Below, one piece after another: positions 20,593-31,730 of a DNA stretch of 64,000 nucleotides. Both the position numbers and the translations under genes were made by a program. Position 1 is the first letter of the stretch. Each line of letters begins with the position of its first letter. Under the pieces are notes generated by a model that was not told the origin of the DNA, did not search any database, and saw nothing but the letters and a program-made list of their open reading frames with translations. Source of the DNA: Tricholoma matsutake (lineage: Eukaryota > Basidiomycota > Agaricomycetes > Agaricales > Tricholomataceae); the NCBI GenBank assembly GCA_026075535.2, contig AP026550.1, forward strand, positions 8,990,001 to 9,054,000. The letters run 5' to 3'.

Positions 20593-20955
20593 TGTACTCC
20601 AGAAATGCCAAAATATTTGTTGGTGACTCCGGTTTGGCAAACTTTGCCCATGCAATAACCACACCACATGGAGCACACATAGTTTCCACACAATAGAATC
20701 TTGGGGCAGTGAAATAATTGGTCCTTTGTGGCTCTGGGGCAGGTTCATCATGTGGTTGTACATTCTCAGTAATTGGAGCTGGACAAGGCATATTTTCATT
20801 TGGTCGCCACAATATTCTCTGGATGCCAGAAAAGGTGTGTTGGTTGCATTTTTCAATGAGTTTCTTCCATTGTTCCTGATGCTGTGGACATGCTTGAGTC
20901 ATAACAACTTTCTGATTGGTACAGCCATGGATTCTGCATTTAGTGTAAGTCTGGC
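20593..20955 (-). pseudogene. truncated KDZ transposase copy 2
   Basis: The frame reads CRIHGCTNQK, then TQACPQHQEQWKK and NYFTAPRFYCVETMCAPCG, closely parallel to the transposase at 6.4-6.75 kb. It has no stop until AFLEY, where it meets the terminus of the KDZ element at 20592. The upstream CxC5 part and the catalytic downstream part are absent. The open frame that continues left to 20402 lies inside the terminus and is accidental. It is probably the site into which the large element was inserted. Confidence 0.75.
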
Positions 20956-21904
20956 CCTACAGACTCACAACATTACAACAAGTTAATTTACCTATGCTGC
21001 TGTTACACACTTCCATGGTGCCAGCACACCACACACATTGCCGACACAACCACCCTCGCTGCAGGCACAGCCACCTACAGCGCATAAACAACTCACCAAC
21101 ACCAGATATACCAATGTCTGTGTTACAGTGAGTTACGGCCACCCTATGCCACCAACACACTCCCATGGCACCGACACAGCCACACACATCGCCGACACAA
21201 TCACCAGTGAATATGACAACAACACACCGGCGACATGCATCCTGGCAACGGCACCATACATCCTTATTACCCTTCTATCCACATCCAGCAGTGCTGACAT
21301 TATCCTATTGATGTGGACCTTCCTATTATGTGACTATGCCTGATGCAGCCTTCCCAAATCACACACTACACTTGATGCAGCCTTTTACATACACGGTCGA
21401 TCTTTTTCTTATATATTACTTATTTTTTATTCCTTAACTTTTGTTCCTACTTCCATGCAATGAAGGTATGATTAATTTCCTATTCTTTTATTTGTAGTAA
21501 CTTATGGTTCCTACTTCCATGCAACGAAGATAATTTGATCCTGTCTTTTAGTAACCCTAAGTCTAGTGTAGGCTGGCAAACTTGGCATCCTTCCACTTTT
21601 TTTCTGACACTGACAACTTTCTCCACCTACTGAACCAACCCTGTCTTGGCAACCTTCCACCCTCATCCCACTCCTCACCAGGAGCATGGGAAGAAGCTTA
21701 CAGGATTCTGGCCAACCAGCTGAATTTGAGACACTACCAACCACACGACAAAAGCGCTGGCACATCTGCCGATCACCACCACCATCACCACCAAACACTG
21801 ATACTGACTTGTCCACCGATGAAAGTACACCAATTTACCATCCCAACTACCAGGCCAAACCACCTGCTGCTCAAACCAAAATGTCGCCCTCCACACAACA
21901 AGGT
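20956..21904. other. no gene recognised; short direct repeats
   Basis: A motif around CACTTCCATGGTGCC with ACACACATTGCCGACACAA (from about 21008) recurs near 21168 as CACTCCCATGGCACC with CACATCGCCGACACAA, about 160 bp apart. TTCCTACTTCCATGCAA occurs twice (about 21448 and 21507). The rest is AT-rich. The frame at 21686 runs into the neighbouring repeat and is not taken as a gene. Confidence 0.4.
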
Positions 21905-21929
21905 CTTTACACTCCCCCACCTTTCCTAG

Positions 21930-22200
21930 TGGACTCTGACTGGAGTCCAACTGGAGTCCACTGGGACTGGTCACCAGCCAACTGCCTGCAAAGTTGCCAG
22001 TCCAGTCCCAGTCCAGTCCGACCGGACTCCAAGTGGAATCCACTCAAACATCGGATTCCACTCGGACTGGTCCAGTGGAGTCCAGTGGAGTCTGGTTGGA
22101 GTCCAGTTGGAGTCTGGTTGGAGTCCAGTTGGAGTCTGGTTGGAGTCCGGTTGGAGTCTGGTTGGAGTTCAAGTGGAGTCTGAGTGGAGTCCAGTCGGAT
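21930..22200 (+). repeat. subterminal GGAGTCYRRTT tandem repeats, left
   Basis: Around twenty degenerate 11-12-bp units occur, with the core GGAGTC followed by CAGTT, TGGTT or similar. They mirror the units at the other end of the element. Confidence 0.75.
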
Positions 22201-22223
22201 TCTGCTGAAAAAGTGTGGAAGAA

Positions 22224-22302
22224 AAGGAATCGAACCCAGATCCCCATAGGTTGCTTATGTAATCAATCATGATGCACAATATAACTGTTACACCACAGTA
22301 CC
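22224..22302 (-). repeat. tRNA-like (SINE head) segment
   Basis: On the minus strand, GTGGTGTAACAGTTAT resembles a tRNA A box and GGGTTCGATTCC is an almost perfect B box, about 45-50 bp apart. The acceptor stem does not close well, so I read it as tRNA-derived, not a working tRNA gene. Confidence 0.5.
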
Positions 22303-22479
22303 TCGTGTAAGGCATCATCTACTTGCATTAGGTACCATGGTGTGGCTGTGTATGACAAAGCATATTGCCGTGTCATCAAATGTGCCAGCTCATCACTCAC
22401 CACCACCACCATCGACGCCGCCTCCCTCCCTCCTCTCTCTACCACCACCACCACTGCGTGGACACCCACTGCCACCACT

Positions 22480-22790
22480 CCCATGCCCAATCCGCCATCA
22501 TCACCACCCGCAAACAAGCCAAATGGATGGGCCCTAGGTAAGTTTTTTTTTGTTTGCTTTTTGTTTTTATAAACTAACTAACCAGTTTCTTTAGTTTTCT
22601 AGGTTATAAACTACTGGTAATGACGCCACCACCCACAAACGAGCCGACTGGATGGAATGCAGACCCAAACGACGCAGATCATGTCGTTTGGGCCCTACGT
22701 AAGTTTTTTTCGTTTGCTTTTTGTTTTTATAAACTAACTAACTCGTTTCTTTTGCTTTGTAGGTTTTACGTAGGGTGGATCGTGAGTGTC
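22480..22790 (+). repeat. duplicated exon-intron module
   Basis: Two copies of about 155 bp occur. Each has a short exon ending GGGCCCTA(G/C), an intron starting GTAAGTTTTTTT with the branch ACTAACTAAC, and a pyrimidine-rich acceptor ending TTTAG or TTTGTAG. In the second copy the exon end forms a hairpin (CCCAAACGAC ... GTCGTTTGGG). Related pieces lie at 33.9-34.0 and 34.73-34.77 kb. Confidence 0.55.
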
Positions 22791-22846
22791 ACCAGGACCC
22801 CCAGAATGCAAAGCAATGGGGCCAACAACACACCACCCGCCTCCAG

Positions 22847-23274
22847 CCCCTTGAGCAACTGCTCGGGGGGTGGATCACAGGTGGAATGGAGGTGACGATG
22901 GCGAACGATGACAGGGCAACGCTGATGCCAACATGGAATGACAGGGATCAACCCAGACCCGATGACACCCATGCCAGCCCCCTCCTCCCCGTCCAAACGG
23001 GATGTGAGGGTGTCGATAAAGAGTAGGAGATGGCAGAGGGGTAATGGGAGACCTGCAGAGCAGGATACCCACCTGGTAGGCACCCACCTACCCCCTCCCT
23101 TGCATGCCACATCACTGACCCCTCCCCCCAACCCCTCCGAACTAGGAGACCCACAAAACAGACAACACACCCACCCCACGCTGATGAGCACCTGCTCGTT
23201 GGGTGGATGGCGGGTAGATCAGGGCTACGACAACCACGGCACCCATCCCCACACCTACGAGCCTCTGCTCGTAG
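22847..23274 (+). repeat. three GAGCARYTGCTC palindromes
   Basis: Copies at 22847-22870, 23182-23206 and 23255-23274 form imperfect to perfect hairpins (for example CTACGAG ... CTCGTAG), each followed by GGGTGGATSR. Confidence 0.65.
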
Positions 23275-23366
23275 GGTGGATGACGGGTGCAGCTTGCTAC
23301 AGCGACAGACGCATGCGAGGAAGGGTGGGCGATGACACCCACCCCAGACCGCATCCCCCAACCCCC

Positions 23367-23616
23367 CCTCCCCCACATTTTGCGTGGGGAGGGGTCTTTA
23401 TTATTTTTAATTTATCTCTGCCCCCCCCTTGCACTGAATGCGAGGGGTATATATATTGTAGTACTTACGAATCCCCCCCTCGCACTGAACATGAGGGGTT
23501 TAGTTTTTTTATGTACATAGTAGTAATCCCCCCCCTCTTGCAAGATGCGAGAGGGGGTTTTTTTTGTTTGTTATTATATTATACCCACTCCCTCATGTCC
23601 TACACGAGGGATGTGG
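23367..23616 (+). repeat. five-hairpin array, copy A
   Basis: Five GC-rich hairpins (23367-23394, 23423-23448, 23474-23498, 23528-23557, 23585-23616) are separated by AT-rich spacers. The same five in the same order occur at 26479-26741. Each has a C-rich left arm and a G-rich right arm. Confidence 0.7.
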
Positions 23617-23712
23617 TTAATTAAAATTTTTTGATCTTAATTGTTTAAAAAATGCCTCCTCAAAGAATATGAAAAGTTGAGTCATAAATAAACCTTATAT
23701 TGATCCCCAATA

Positions 23713-23805
23713 AATCTCCTGTGGCTCAAGTGGTTGAGCACACTTGTTTGGTTTGTCATGTGATTCCTTATGGTGAGGTCTTGAGTTCAATTCCTGCAGT
23801 ACACA
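23713..23805 (+). repeat. tRNA-like (SINE head) segment
   Basis: GTGGCTCAAGTGGTTGAGCA has A-box form and GAGTTCAATTCCT has B-box form, about 60 bp apart. A related copy lies at 26838. It follows the hairpin array by about 100 bp in both copies. Confidence 0.6.
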
Positions 23806-23885
23806 AATTGATTTTGCAGGTACTTTATGAAATTCACCAAGTCCGAAGTCCTTTGAGCTCATATCTAATTGACTTATCATTTGGT

Positions 23886-24130
23886 TGCACTCGGACTCCA
23901 GTTGGACTCCAGTTGGACTCCACTCGGACTCCACTTGGACTCCACTCGGACTCCACTTGGACTCCACTTGGACTCCACTTGGACTCCACTCGGACTCCAC
24001 TTGGACTCCAGTCGGACTCCAGTTGGACTCCAATGGGGGATTGAACTCTACATGACTTAGTGTAGTTCAATTGGACTCCACTCAGACTCCACTCGGACTC
24101 CAGTGGACTCCGGTCAGTCCAGTCGGAGTC
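23886..24130 (+). repeat. subterminal GGACTCCASTT tandem repeats, right
   Basis: About twenty 12-bp units (CGGACTCCACTT and variants) occur, inverted relative to 21930-22200. Confidence 0.75.
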
Positions 24131-24157
24131 CACTAAGACAGGTGGGGGACTGTAAAG

Positions 24158-26285
24158 TACTGGATGGGATGTATGCATTTTCCAAATCCCAGTGCATGTT
24201 TGGCCAGTAATAAGAGCTGCAGAGTGATTCATTGCTTTTGTCAAAGCCAAAATGGCCCAAGGTATCATGTGCCAGTTTGTAGAGTAGTTCACATACCTTG
24301 AGATCTTGTGGGATCACAAGTCAGTGGCCGAAGTAGAGGAGTTGATTGGTGAGGGTTGCCCCTTTGATACTCCTCATGTCAATATCCTTCATAAGTTGTT
24401 TGGCAAAGGAATCAGTCTCATAGCCGGTGACGATGGCATCGAGAAGTGACTGGTCTGCGGCAATGTTTAGTATGCCAGCTGCATATGTAGCCGGTGCATT
24501 GTGTGTGTACATGATCATGCAGGCAGTGAGGCATGCATCTGGTGTGGCATCAGGCATGCAGGATAGTGCATCTGCGGCAGTGTTTTCTTTACCATGGATA
24601 TAGGTAATGTTGTAGTCAAAATTGGCCATGTACATTGACCATCTCATTTGTTGTCTCGACATCTCCTTCTGTGATTGGAAGTATTTGAGTGTTTGGTGGT
24701 CAGTGAAGACCTCGAAATGGGCACTGAGGAGGTAGGATCTCCATTTCTTAAATGCCTTGATGATGGCAAGGAGTTCCTTCTCATGAACCGGGTAATTCTT
24801 CTCGGCATTGTTGAGTTGGTAGGAGTCATAGGCGACTGATCTTGCAGTTTCCCAAGTTGCACCGAAACTCAACACAGCACTGGTTCAGTGGTTGCTGGCA
24901 TTGGTGGTGACATAGATGTTCAACACCTTGTCTTCATAATTAATTATGGTGAGACAGTCGGCACCAAGAACCAGGTCTTTGATGTGTTCAAAGGTGACCT
25001 GGTGTTCTGCAGTCCATGAGGGGAATTCCCAGTCACATTCCTTGGTGGTGGTGTGAGTACACTTGTATATTCAGTGAGTGCCGGAAGGAAGGTGGTAATG
25101 TATCTGGTGAGTCCCAGGAACCCCCTGACATTGGTGGCAGTTGTTGGTTGTGGGCAAGATGCAATTCGGTCAGTTTTGGGGGGTCAGGTTTGATACCTGT
25201 CCCCAAGATGATATGACCGAGGAAACATAATTCAGTGGAAAAGAGATTGGATTTCACCTGATTGCAGTAGATACTGGCTTTTCAGAGGGCTTCAAGAACA
25301 GCGGCGCAGTTTTGTTCATGTTCCTCCCGAGTTTGTGACCATATGATGATATCATCAAGATACACATGGCAAATCTTGCCGATGAGTTCTTGTAGTGCAT
25401 CAGTCATTTGGTGCTGATGTGTGGCCAGAGCATTGCATCCACCCTGTGGCATGATGGTCCACTCATAAAGTCCCCACAGTGTTCTTACAGCAGTGAGGTG
25501 AATGTCATTAGGGTGTACTCATGTCTTGAAGAAGGAGTTCATCATGTCCATCTTGCCAAATATTTGTCTCTTCCTGCAGTCGGTGAGTATATCATCTATG
25601 CAGGGCAGGGGGAAGTTGTCTCATACAGTGTTACTGTTGAGTGCTTGGTAGTTGTTCACCCCCCAAGGGTCAACTGTTAAGTCAGGTACCCCAGCAATGT
25701 ATTTCGGCATGCAGAATGCTGGTGAGGCAAATTCTGAGGAGGATGGCCGAATGTGGCCAGCCTTGAGGTTGTCATCCAGCAGTCTCTTCCAAGGTTCTTG
25801 GTATTTCTTGGGAGCTGCATATCCTTTGCCATTGTTGACCTTGGTGGGGTCTTTGAGTTGGATGCGGTGGAACATGTGGCTGGGAATATCTTCGGTGCTA
25901 TCAGGGAGACAAAGTGGGAAGCGGTCGGTGAATTTGAGTTTCATTTTTGAATCTTTCTCTTTGAGGAGTTCTTGGAATGCTAGGCCTTCAATGTGGTCTT
26001 GCACAGTGGCCATGATAGGTCTGGGGAGAAGGCATCCAGCAAGTGCTGGTGCTCCGGAGTTTTCTAGTGTAGGTGGTTTTGGAGTCCAAATTTTCTTCAG
26101 TGTTGGTGGAGGTGTAACCCATTGTTTGCCCCAGGGCCGTGGGGTTCAAGAGGGTGGATTTAGGAGGTCAAAACTGGAGTGTTTGTCAATGGCAGTTTGC
26201 TCATGGGTATCAATCACGATCTGTTCTGATGAAAGAAATGGCATTCCTAATATAATGGGGAATGATAATACCTTATTTACTTCAG
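24158..26285 (-). pseudogene. gypsy pol fragment (protease end to integrase finger)
   Basis: Read on the minus strand: the protease end with ILGMPFLSSEQIVID (about 26255); an RT N-terminal part with HIRPSSSEFASPAF (25770); the YLDD motif in HVYLDDIIIW (about 25355); RNase H with KNYPVHEKELLAIIKAFK (24790); and the integrase finger with HDTLGHFGFDKS (about 24265). It stops at AYIPS, where the terminus of the neighbouring non-autonomous element begins (24157). Several stops and shifts are present. Neither LTR nor the integrase core is found nearby, so both ends have been lost to later insertions. Confidence 0.8.
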
Positions 26286-26325
26286 GTGCAGGGATAGGAG
26301 ATGACAATGCACCACCCACCCCCAG

Positions 26326-26419
26326 CCTCACAAGCAACTGCTCGTGGGGTGGATCATGGGTAGAACAACAGCAACAACAAGCCACCTACCCCCAGCCTCA
26401 TGAGCAACGGCTCATGGGG
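26326..26419 (+). repeat. two GAGCARYTGCTC palindromes
   Basis: Copies at 26326-26349 and 26396-26419 lie 70 bp apart within a direct repeat of about 70 bp (CCACCTACCCCCAGCCTC...). Both are followed by GGGTGGATCATGGGT. Confidence 0.7.
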
Positions 26420-26478
26420 TGGATCATGGGTGGAATGACAGACAACACACCTAGCACAGTGGGGTTGCATCCCCTCCC

Positions 26479-26741
26479 CCTCCCCCACACTTTGTGTGGG
26501 GAGGGATTTGTTTTGTACTTTTAATTATTTATTAGTATTGTGCCCCCCCTGCTCCATTTTGCATGGGGGAGGGATTTTTTTCTTCATGTTTTTACCTCCC
26601 CCCTCACACTGAATGTGAGGGGTTAGCTTTTTATGTATATAAATTAAACTCCCTCTCGCATCTTGTGAGAGGGAGCATTTTTTGTTTATGTATGTAATCA
26701 CAATCATCCCCACTCCCTCGCATTCAATGTGAGGGATGTGG
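26479..26741 (+). repeat. five-hairpin array, copy B
   Basis: Hairpins lie at 26479-26506, 26543-26573, 26594-26624, 26649-26675 and 26709-26741. Compared with copy A some stem pairs change on both sides: CCCCC...GGGGG becomes CTCCC...GGGAG in the fourth hairpin. Confidence 0.7.
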
Positions 26742-26837
26742 TTAATTAAAAAAATTTGATCTTAACTACTTCAAAAAAAATTAGAGTTGTGAGTTTGAGT
26801 GTCATGAATAAACCTTATATTACTAACTAATAATTCT

Positions 26838-26932
26838 CCTGTGGCTCAACTGGTTAAGCACACATGCTTGGTTTGTCATGTGATCACTCTAATCAAGATG
26901 TCTTGAGTTCAATCCTTACTCTGCACAAATAT
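26838..26932 (+). repeat. tRNA-like (SINE head) segment
   Basis: GTGGCTCAACTGGTTAAGCA is A-box-like and GAGTTCAATCCTT is B-box-like. It is about 75 percent similar to 23713-23805. Confidence 0.6.
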
Positions 26933-27116
26933 ATTTTGTAGGCACTTTGACAACTTAAGACTTGAAATTTGACTATCCATTATGGTATATACTCTAAGTT
27001 GAGCATCGGGAGTAACCGGAATCTGGTCAGAATAACTGGACTCCAATTTGAATAGGTGGGGGAGGGTAAATTACAGGTTTTGGGGGGTAAGGTGTTCTAT
27101 TTTCTTTCTTTTGCAG

Positions 27117-29951
27117 AGACTAATTCATAGTAGGATAACCCTCTTCTTGTGTGGATCCCTGAAATCAATGTATTTGTTCAAGAGCTTCTCTGACATGAAG
27201 GATGCGGCAGCCCACCCAGCCCCAAATGAACTTTGTCCCTTATGCTTCAAATGTGATGCATCGATCCAATGCATTGATTGCTATGATGATAGGATGTTTT
27301 GTCATACCTGCACCATTGACAATCATCTTCCATCTCCATTCCATCAAGTCCAGGTATGTTTGGCTTGATTTTTGGATGGTGCTGTGCTCACAGCGTTACC
27401 ATAGGAATGGAATGGGTCTTTTTTAAGGCAACAACTCTGAAAATGCTTGGCCTCCAAATTCAACTTGGACATGCAATAGGAACCCAATGTACCAATCCTG
27501 TGCTAGCGGCAAAGAATGATTTCATCTTCATCAACATAAATGCTATCCATTCCATCTCACTGGCTTTCTGCAACTGTGAGCATGCCCAACAACAATACAT
27601 CCAGTTACTCCATGCGGGGCTGTATCCAGCCACAGTGTTGGAGCCTAAAACTGCAGCTATGCTCCATGTTCTAAAGCACTTCCAAATGCTCAGCTTTATG
27701 TTGAAAGTCTCAGCATTTGAGTTTTACTACTCTATCGCATGACAATCTGATAATACAGGGTGTAGTTCTCCTCCTGTTTGTACTCTTAAATTCCTGAATG
27801 AATCAGACCCACTAATGGTCAGTACAGGATCACTATGAGGCATTCTTGAGAATGGTCAGGGAATGATGGCACATACAGCTTCTCAAATGTATGGGTTGCG
27901 GCCATGATCCATTGGGCATCAAGGGTACAAAGGAGGGAGAGTGTGCCGTGCTTGGCCCAGCCTGTCCACAGCCTGGCAAGAACTGCTGGACTGGAAGTCT
28001 GGGCCTGAAAATTGATGGTAAGTTATTGTTTGTCTGTTTAGTGCTCAACTGCTTACACTTGGACAGGTGATTGTATACACTATTTCTTGGGATTGATGCC
28101 AACTTCCACCTCAAACATTTAAATGTCTCTACTCAGGAACACAATCCTGGACTCAACCATGGGTTCGTGTATGTCATTGAAGAGACAAAATTCAAGCAAC
28201 ATTTGAAAGATTATGGCAACAAGATTCCTAATGATGTGAGCACCAGTCACAATCATGATGCATTGAAGTCAGCAAGTATGCATGGAGGTAAAGGTACTGC
28301 AGCTAGTGGAGTTGGGGCTACTGACTGCATTCGACATGACCCAAAGTGTCCTGTGTCCATTGGAGATTTGCAGAAAGATGAGCAGTACATATTTGTTTCT
28401 TATAGAATGGCCTTTTTTTAATGTGTCATAATGCATAGATCCATCAACATGGACTATTTATTCCTGTCTACCCTACAACATAATCCTCTGGATTGTGTTC
28501 TCATTTTGTACGATATTGCCTGTCAATGGGCTCATAATATTATCAAGTGATTTCAGATGTACCCCTTCATACTTGCTGAGATGTTTTGGACTCTCCTGAT
28601 CACATATGTCATTCTGAAATTTCATCTTGCTGTGCACATGCTTCGATGCCAGGCATCCTTTGCCCTCAACTTTACCCCACATGTTGGATGAACTGATGGA
28701 GAGGCACCTGAACAGGGATGGGCAGCAACTAATGCTGTGGCTAACAGCACCAAGGAAGTGGGTCCAGGATCTTGGTGTGATACCTTGGATGATCATTTTG
28801 GTGACTACAAATGGTGGAAAGTGTCATAAATGGGTAAGTCAATTTTAGTTTGCATGCACTCAAAGTTACTGATAACTGGTGAACTTTTTAGCAGTTACAT
28901 TCTTGTGCACGGTCAAGGAAGCCATCCCTGCATGAGAAGAACATGTTTTGGCTTTTGAAGAATTTAACCCGTCATTACCTGTGGAGAGCATGAAGGAGTG
29001 GACTGCCTGCATTGAGGCCTGGGAGCATGACAGCAGGAACCCTAACCCATTCCATGCTGAACTAGCTAGTCAGTCTTTTGTTATTATTCTCTATTGTTAT
29101 TTACTTTTTGGTACACACCTGTTTCATAGCATCAAGTACAACTTCAGCTTGTGGAGGAGGATAAAGTAGAGCTTGAAAGTGGTAGATCCATTGTTATTCA
29201 CAACAATGTCTCACTGAGCATGCTCATAACACAAGGCATTGAGCTGGAATCCCAACAGTCAGTGATGCACTGTACAGTCTACTGCATATCTTGACATGTG
29301 TACTTTCATCCCAGGTGTTGCTTGCACTATGACTGCTCTCAACTGGGTCTACACTCCACAAACCTTCAATGCACCAAGACAGTCAAGCAAAAGAATATTC
29401 TGCATTGGCAAATTGATGCATGGTGCAAGATACAAGTGCTCTATATGCCAGGGGTGACAGCCATACGTGCAAAGGAGGATGAGGAGGGGGGCAGAGCACC
29501 AGTGGAAGTGCAATAAATCAAGCTCATACTCCCATCACAAGTGGTCTCAATTTGTAGTAACCAATGTCTGCTTAAATATGAGTGGCAGTTGCACTACTCT
29601 CAAGTGCTGGATTTCCTTGCTGACATTTGACACCTGCTGCTTCTGTCATCTCAGCTTCACAAGTTGAAGGATTGCCATGCTCATGGCCAAAGGATGCTCA
29701 TGCATAGTCTCACATTGATTTTGGGTGTCAACAAGCGACTCAAGCTTAGCATCGGGGGTTATCACTGAGCTCGAGCAGCACTCACGCATCTGACATCCCC
29801 TCTTTTGGAGATAACATGGGAGGAGACTCTGTGACCTCTCCTTGAGGATGACATCCATATTATGACTGCGGCTGAGGCAGAAGGAGTAAGTAAGGGTCAA
29901 TGCACAATGTCCTGGATCTGGAAAACTGCAGGGGTTGGGGATAGCACCTAA
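27117..29951 (+). pseudogene. KDZ transposase, CxC2 type, copy 3
   Basis: The order is a CxC2-like cluster (LCPLCFKCDASIQCIDC, FCHTCTIDN, HPFH-like SPFHQVQ; 27222-27345), then LGHAIGTQCTNP and CNCEHAQQQYIQLL (27460-27610), then the KDZ core with FLGIDANFHLKHLN and NPGLNHGF (28080-28170), GGKGTAASGVG (28285-28320), YDIACQWAH (about 28508) and FNTPHVG-like FNFTPHVG, and a C-terminal helical part ending SWIWKTAGVGDST with TAA at 29949-29951. Introns, several stops (TAG-TAG near 27131, TAA at about 28420, TGA near 28685) and shifts interrupt it, so it is inactive. Exons before 27117 are missing, cut off at the terminus at 27070. Confidence 0.8.
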
Positions 29952-30399
29952 GGCTCCAACTATTCTATCCATATAACTGTTTTACATTGTTTATACCATA
30001 TATGTTTACATTTATATATACCCCCTTGTCACCAAAGTCACATATACAGTAGTTAAATGGTATATAGATGGTTACACTGCTTAAGTAGAAGTAGTGGTCT
30101 GACACACTACTTGCTACATACTACCTACAAATGGCTTAAATATATCTAGGGAATGCTCAATAGAGTCAATACACACAAAAAATGCGACATGTTGAGACTG
30201 TGGGAATGCGACTAATGATGATTGACTCCTCAATGATCATTGTTATTACACCATGACACTTGCTGTGGTGGGATTCTTTTAATAGGTAATTCTTCCTCCT
30301 TTTATTGTTCTTTTCACTACTAATAATCTCCTTTTTCTTTTCTATAACTTGTATTCTCATGAGTCACCAGAGCTACCATGACAACAGCCACCATCAAAA
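29952..30399. other. AT-rich, no gene recognised
   Basis: I see no coding frame, repeat or structured element here beyond AT-rich spacer. Confidence 0.4.
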
Positions 30400-31230
30400 T
30401 AGTGAGTTTTTTTGTTTATTTCTCTCTCACTATAAATAGCCAAATGTTCTTTTCCCAGTGTTTTCAGCTCGACAACAGCCAACAATGCACATAACAACCC
30501 TCTCCATCCAAATGGGATGTGAAGCTCTCATTTGGGTGTTGGAGACCACGGAGGGGTGTTGGGAGACCCGAGGAGTGGGATATCTGCTAGGTACACCCCT
30601 TATTCCCATCTCCACCCACCCCAATTCCCATCCACCCCCAGATCAACCACAAACCCAGCACCCCATTACCTGGTAATGACAGACAAAAATGACAATGATG
30701 GAGAGGACAATGATGGCGACAGGGAGGACAACCAGGAGGACAACTACCACTAGGACAAGCCCAATGAACTGACACTGCAGAACATGACAGGAAGACAACA
30801 ACCAGGAGGACCACATGGTCATGGCCACCACCACCACCACCACAGCACCCCCAACTGCCACCACAAACAACTGCTCGTGGGGTGGAAACAGGGAGCAACA
30901 AGGGATGGGTGACAATGATTATGAGGTGACAAAAACTGCAAGGATGATGAGGACAATGGCAATCAAGACATCCAGGACCAAGGCAGGGACCAGATGACAA
31001 CAGGGATGACAGGGACTCAGACAATGGCACTGACAAATGAAGGGGACAAACCACAAATGGTGGGGGGAAACCAGGAAGGGTGAACAACTAGGAGAGGAGG
31101 GCACCACCACTGTGAGCGGATGAAGGGTGCTAATGCAGGACAGTGATGATGGGGACAAGAGACATGGAAGCAACCACCTCCATGAGCAACTGCTTGTTGG
31201 GCAGCCTCATCAGGAAAATCACTTTTTGAC
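30400..31230 (+). repeat. hairpin-exon repeat family, forward copy
   Basis: An intron-like GTGAGTTTTTTT ... TTTTCCCAG (about 30400-30460) precedes CTCTCCATCCAAATGGGATG (30500-30524), GGGAGACCCGAGGAG, GCTAGGTACACCCC (30590-30605), and palindromes at 30860-30884 and 31178-31200. The same words in the same order occur at 22983-23274 and 33533-33790. No coding potential is recognised. Confidence 0.5.
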
Positions 31231-31730
31231 ACAAGCTTTCCCAGGGTTAAAGGCCATTTCCCAGGACATATCAAGCACCCTAGAGTACCTTGTGATACCC
31301 TGTGATACCCTATGATGTGATGCCCTGTGCTGTATGTTGAAAATATATTGTAATTGCACTTCTGAGCATTTCAATTATATCAATTTTAAATCAATTTTAT
31401 AACAATCTACAACTAGATTATATGACAGCTCTTCACTTCTCTGAGCACAATGTGGTTGTTCAAGACTTCAAAGATCAAAGGAGGCGATTCTATGGAGATG
31501 ATAGTTGAAGCACTAAGTGACACTCATTGTTGTAGTTTGAACCATATAACCTAATAATAAATGAGAAGGGTTGTTAGTAACTGAATGACAGAAATATTTA
31601 CTTTGGTTATTTCAGGTGTGGGAGGTGGCATGTGTCGTTATCATGCATCATTGTTGTAATTTAAATTAAGAACGATGATTCACGTCATTTGGGCCATGTT
31701 GTGCCATGTTGTGCTTGAGGTGGCTTGTTT
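31231..31730. other. spacer, no gene recognised
   Basis: This is AT-rich sequence with a short direct repeat (CCTTGTGATACCCTGTGATACCCT near 31290). No frame or hairpin family member is seen. Confidence 0.4.

Larger units (their letters stand above)
21905..24157. mobile_element. non-autonomous DNA element with subterminal repeats
   Basis: The ends are inverted: CTTTACACTCCCCCACCT at 21905 and the complement of the right end CTTTACAGTCCCCCACCT at 24157. Just inside each end lie tandem 11-12-bp units around GGAGTCCAGTT (21930-22200), and in reverse orientation GGACTCCACTT (23886-24130). There is no transposase frame. The interior holds two tRNA-like segments, two exon-intron modules, palindromes and a five-hairpin array. 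The terminal motif is shared with the KDZ element, so KDZ transposase may have moved it. No target duplication was found. The right end lies within a gypsy integrase frame. Confidence 0.55.
26286..27070 (+). mobile_element. second, left-truncated copy of the hairpin/tRNA-like element
   Basis: The order is two palindromes, the five-hairpin array, a tRNA-like segment, and a terminus whose complement reads TTTACCCTCCCCCACCTATT (27051-27070). This repeats the right half of the element ending at 24157. The left part and the 12-bp subterminal repeats are reduced or missing. The left edge abuts the gypsy protease frame. Confidence 0.55.

Noticed and set aside
5686..20600. An 8-bp target duplication for the KDZ element
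   Set aside because: CTGTAAT on the left and TGTACTCC on the right do not match. The left flank partly extends the inverted repeat instead.
22224..26932. Functional tRNA genes
   Set aside because: A and B boxes are recognisable but acceptor stems do not pair and the bodies are embedded in repeats. They are better read as tRNA-derived SINE heads.
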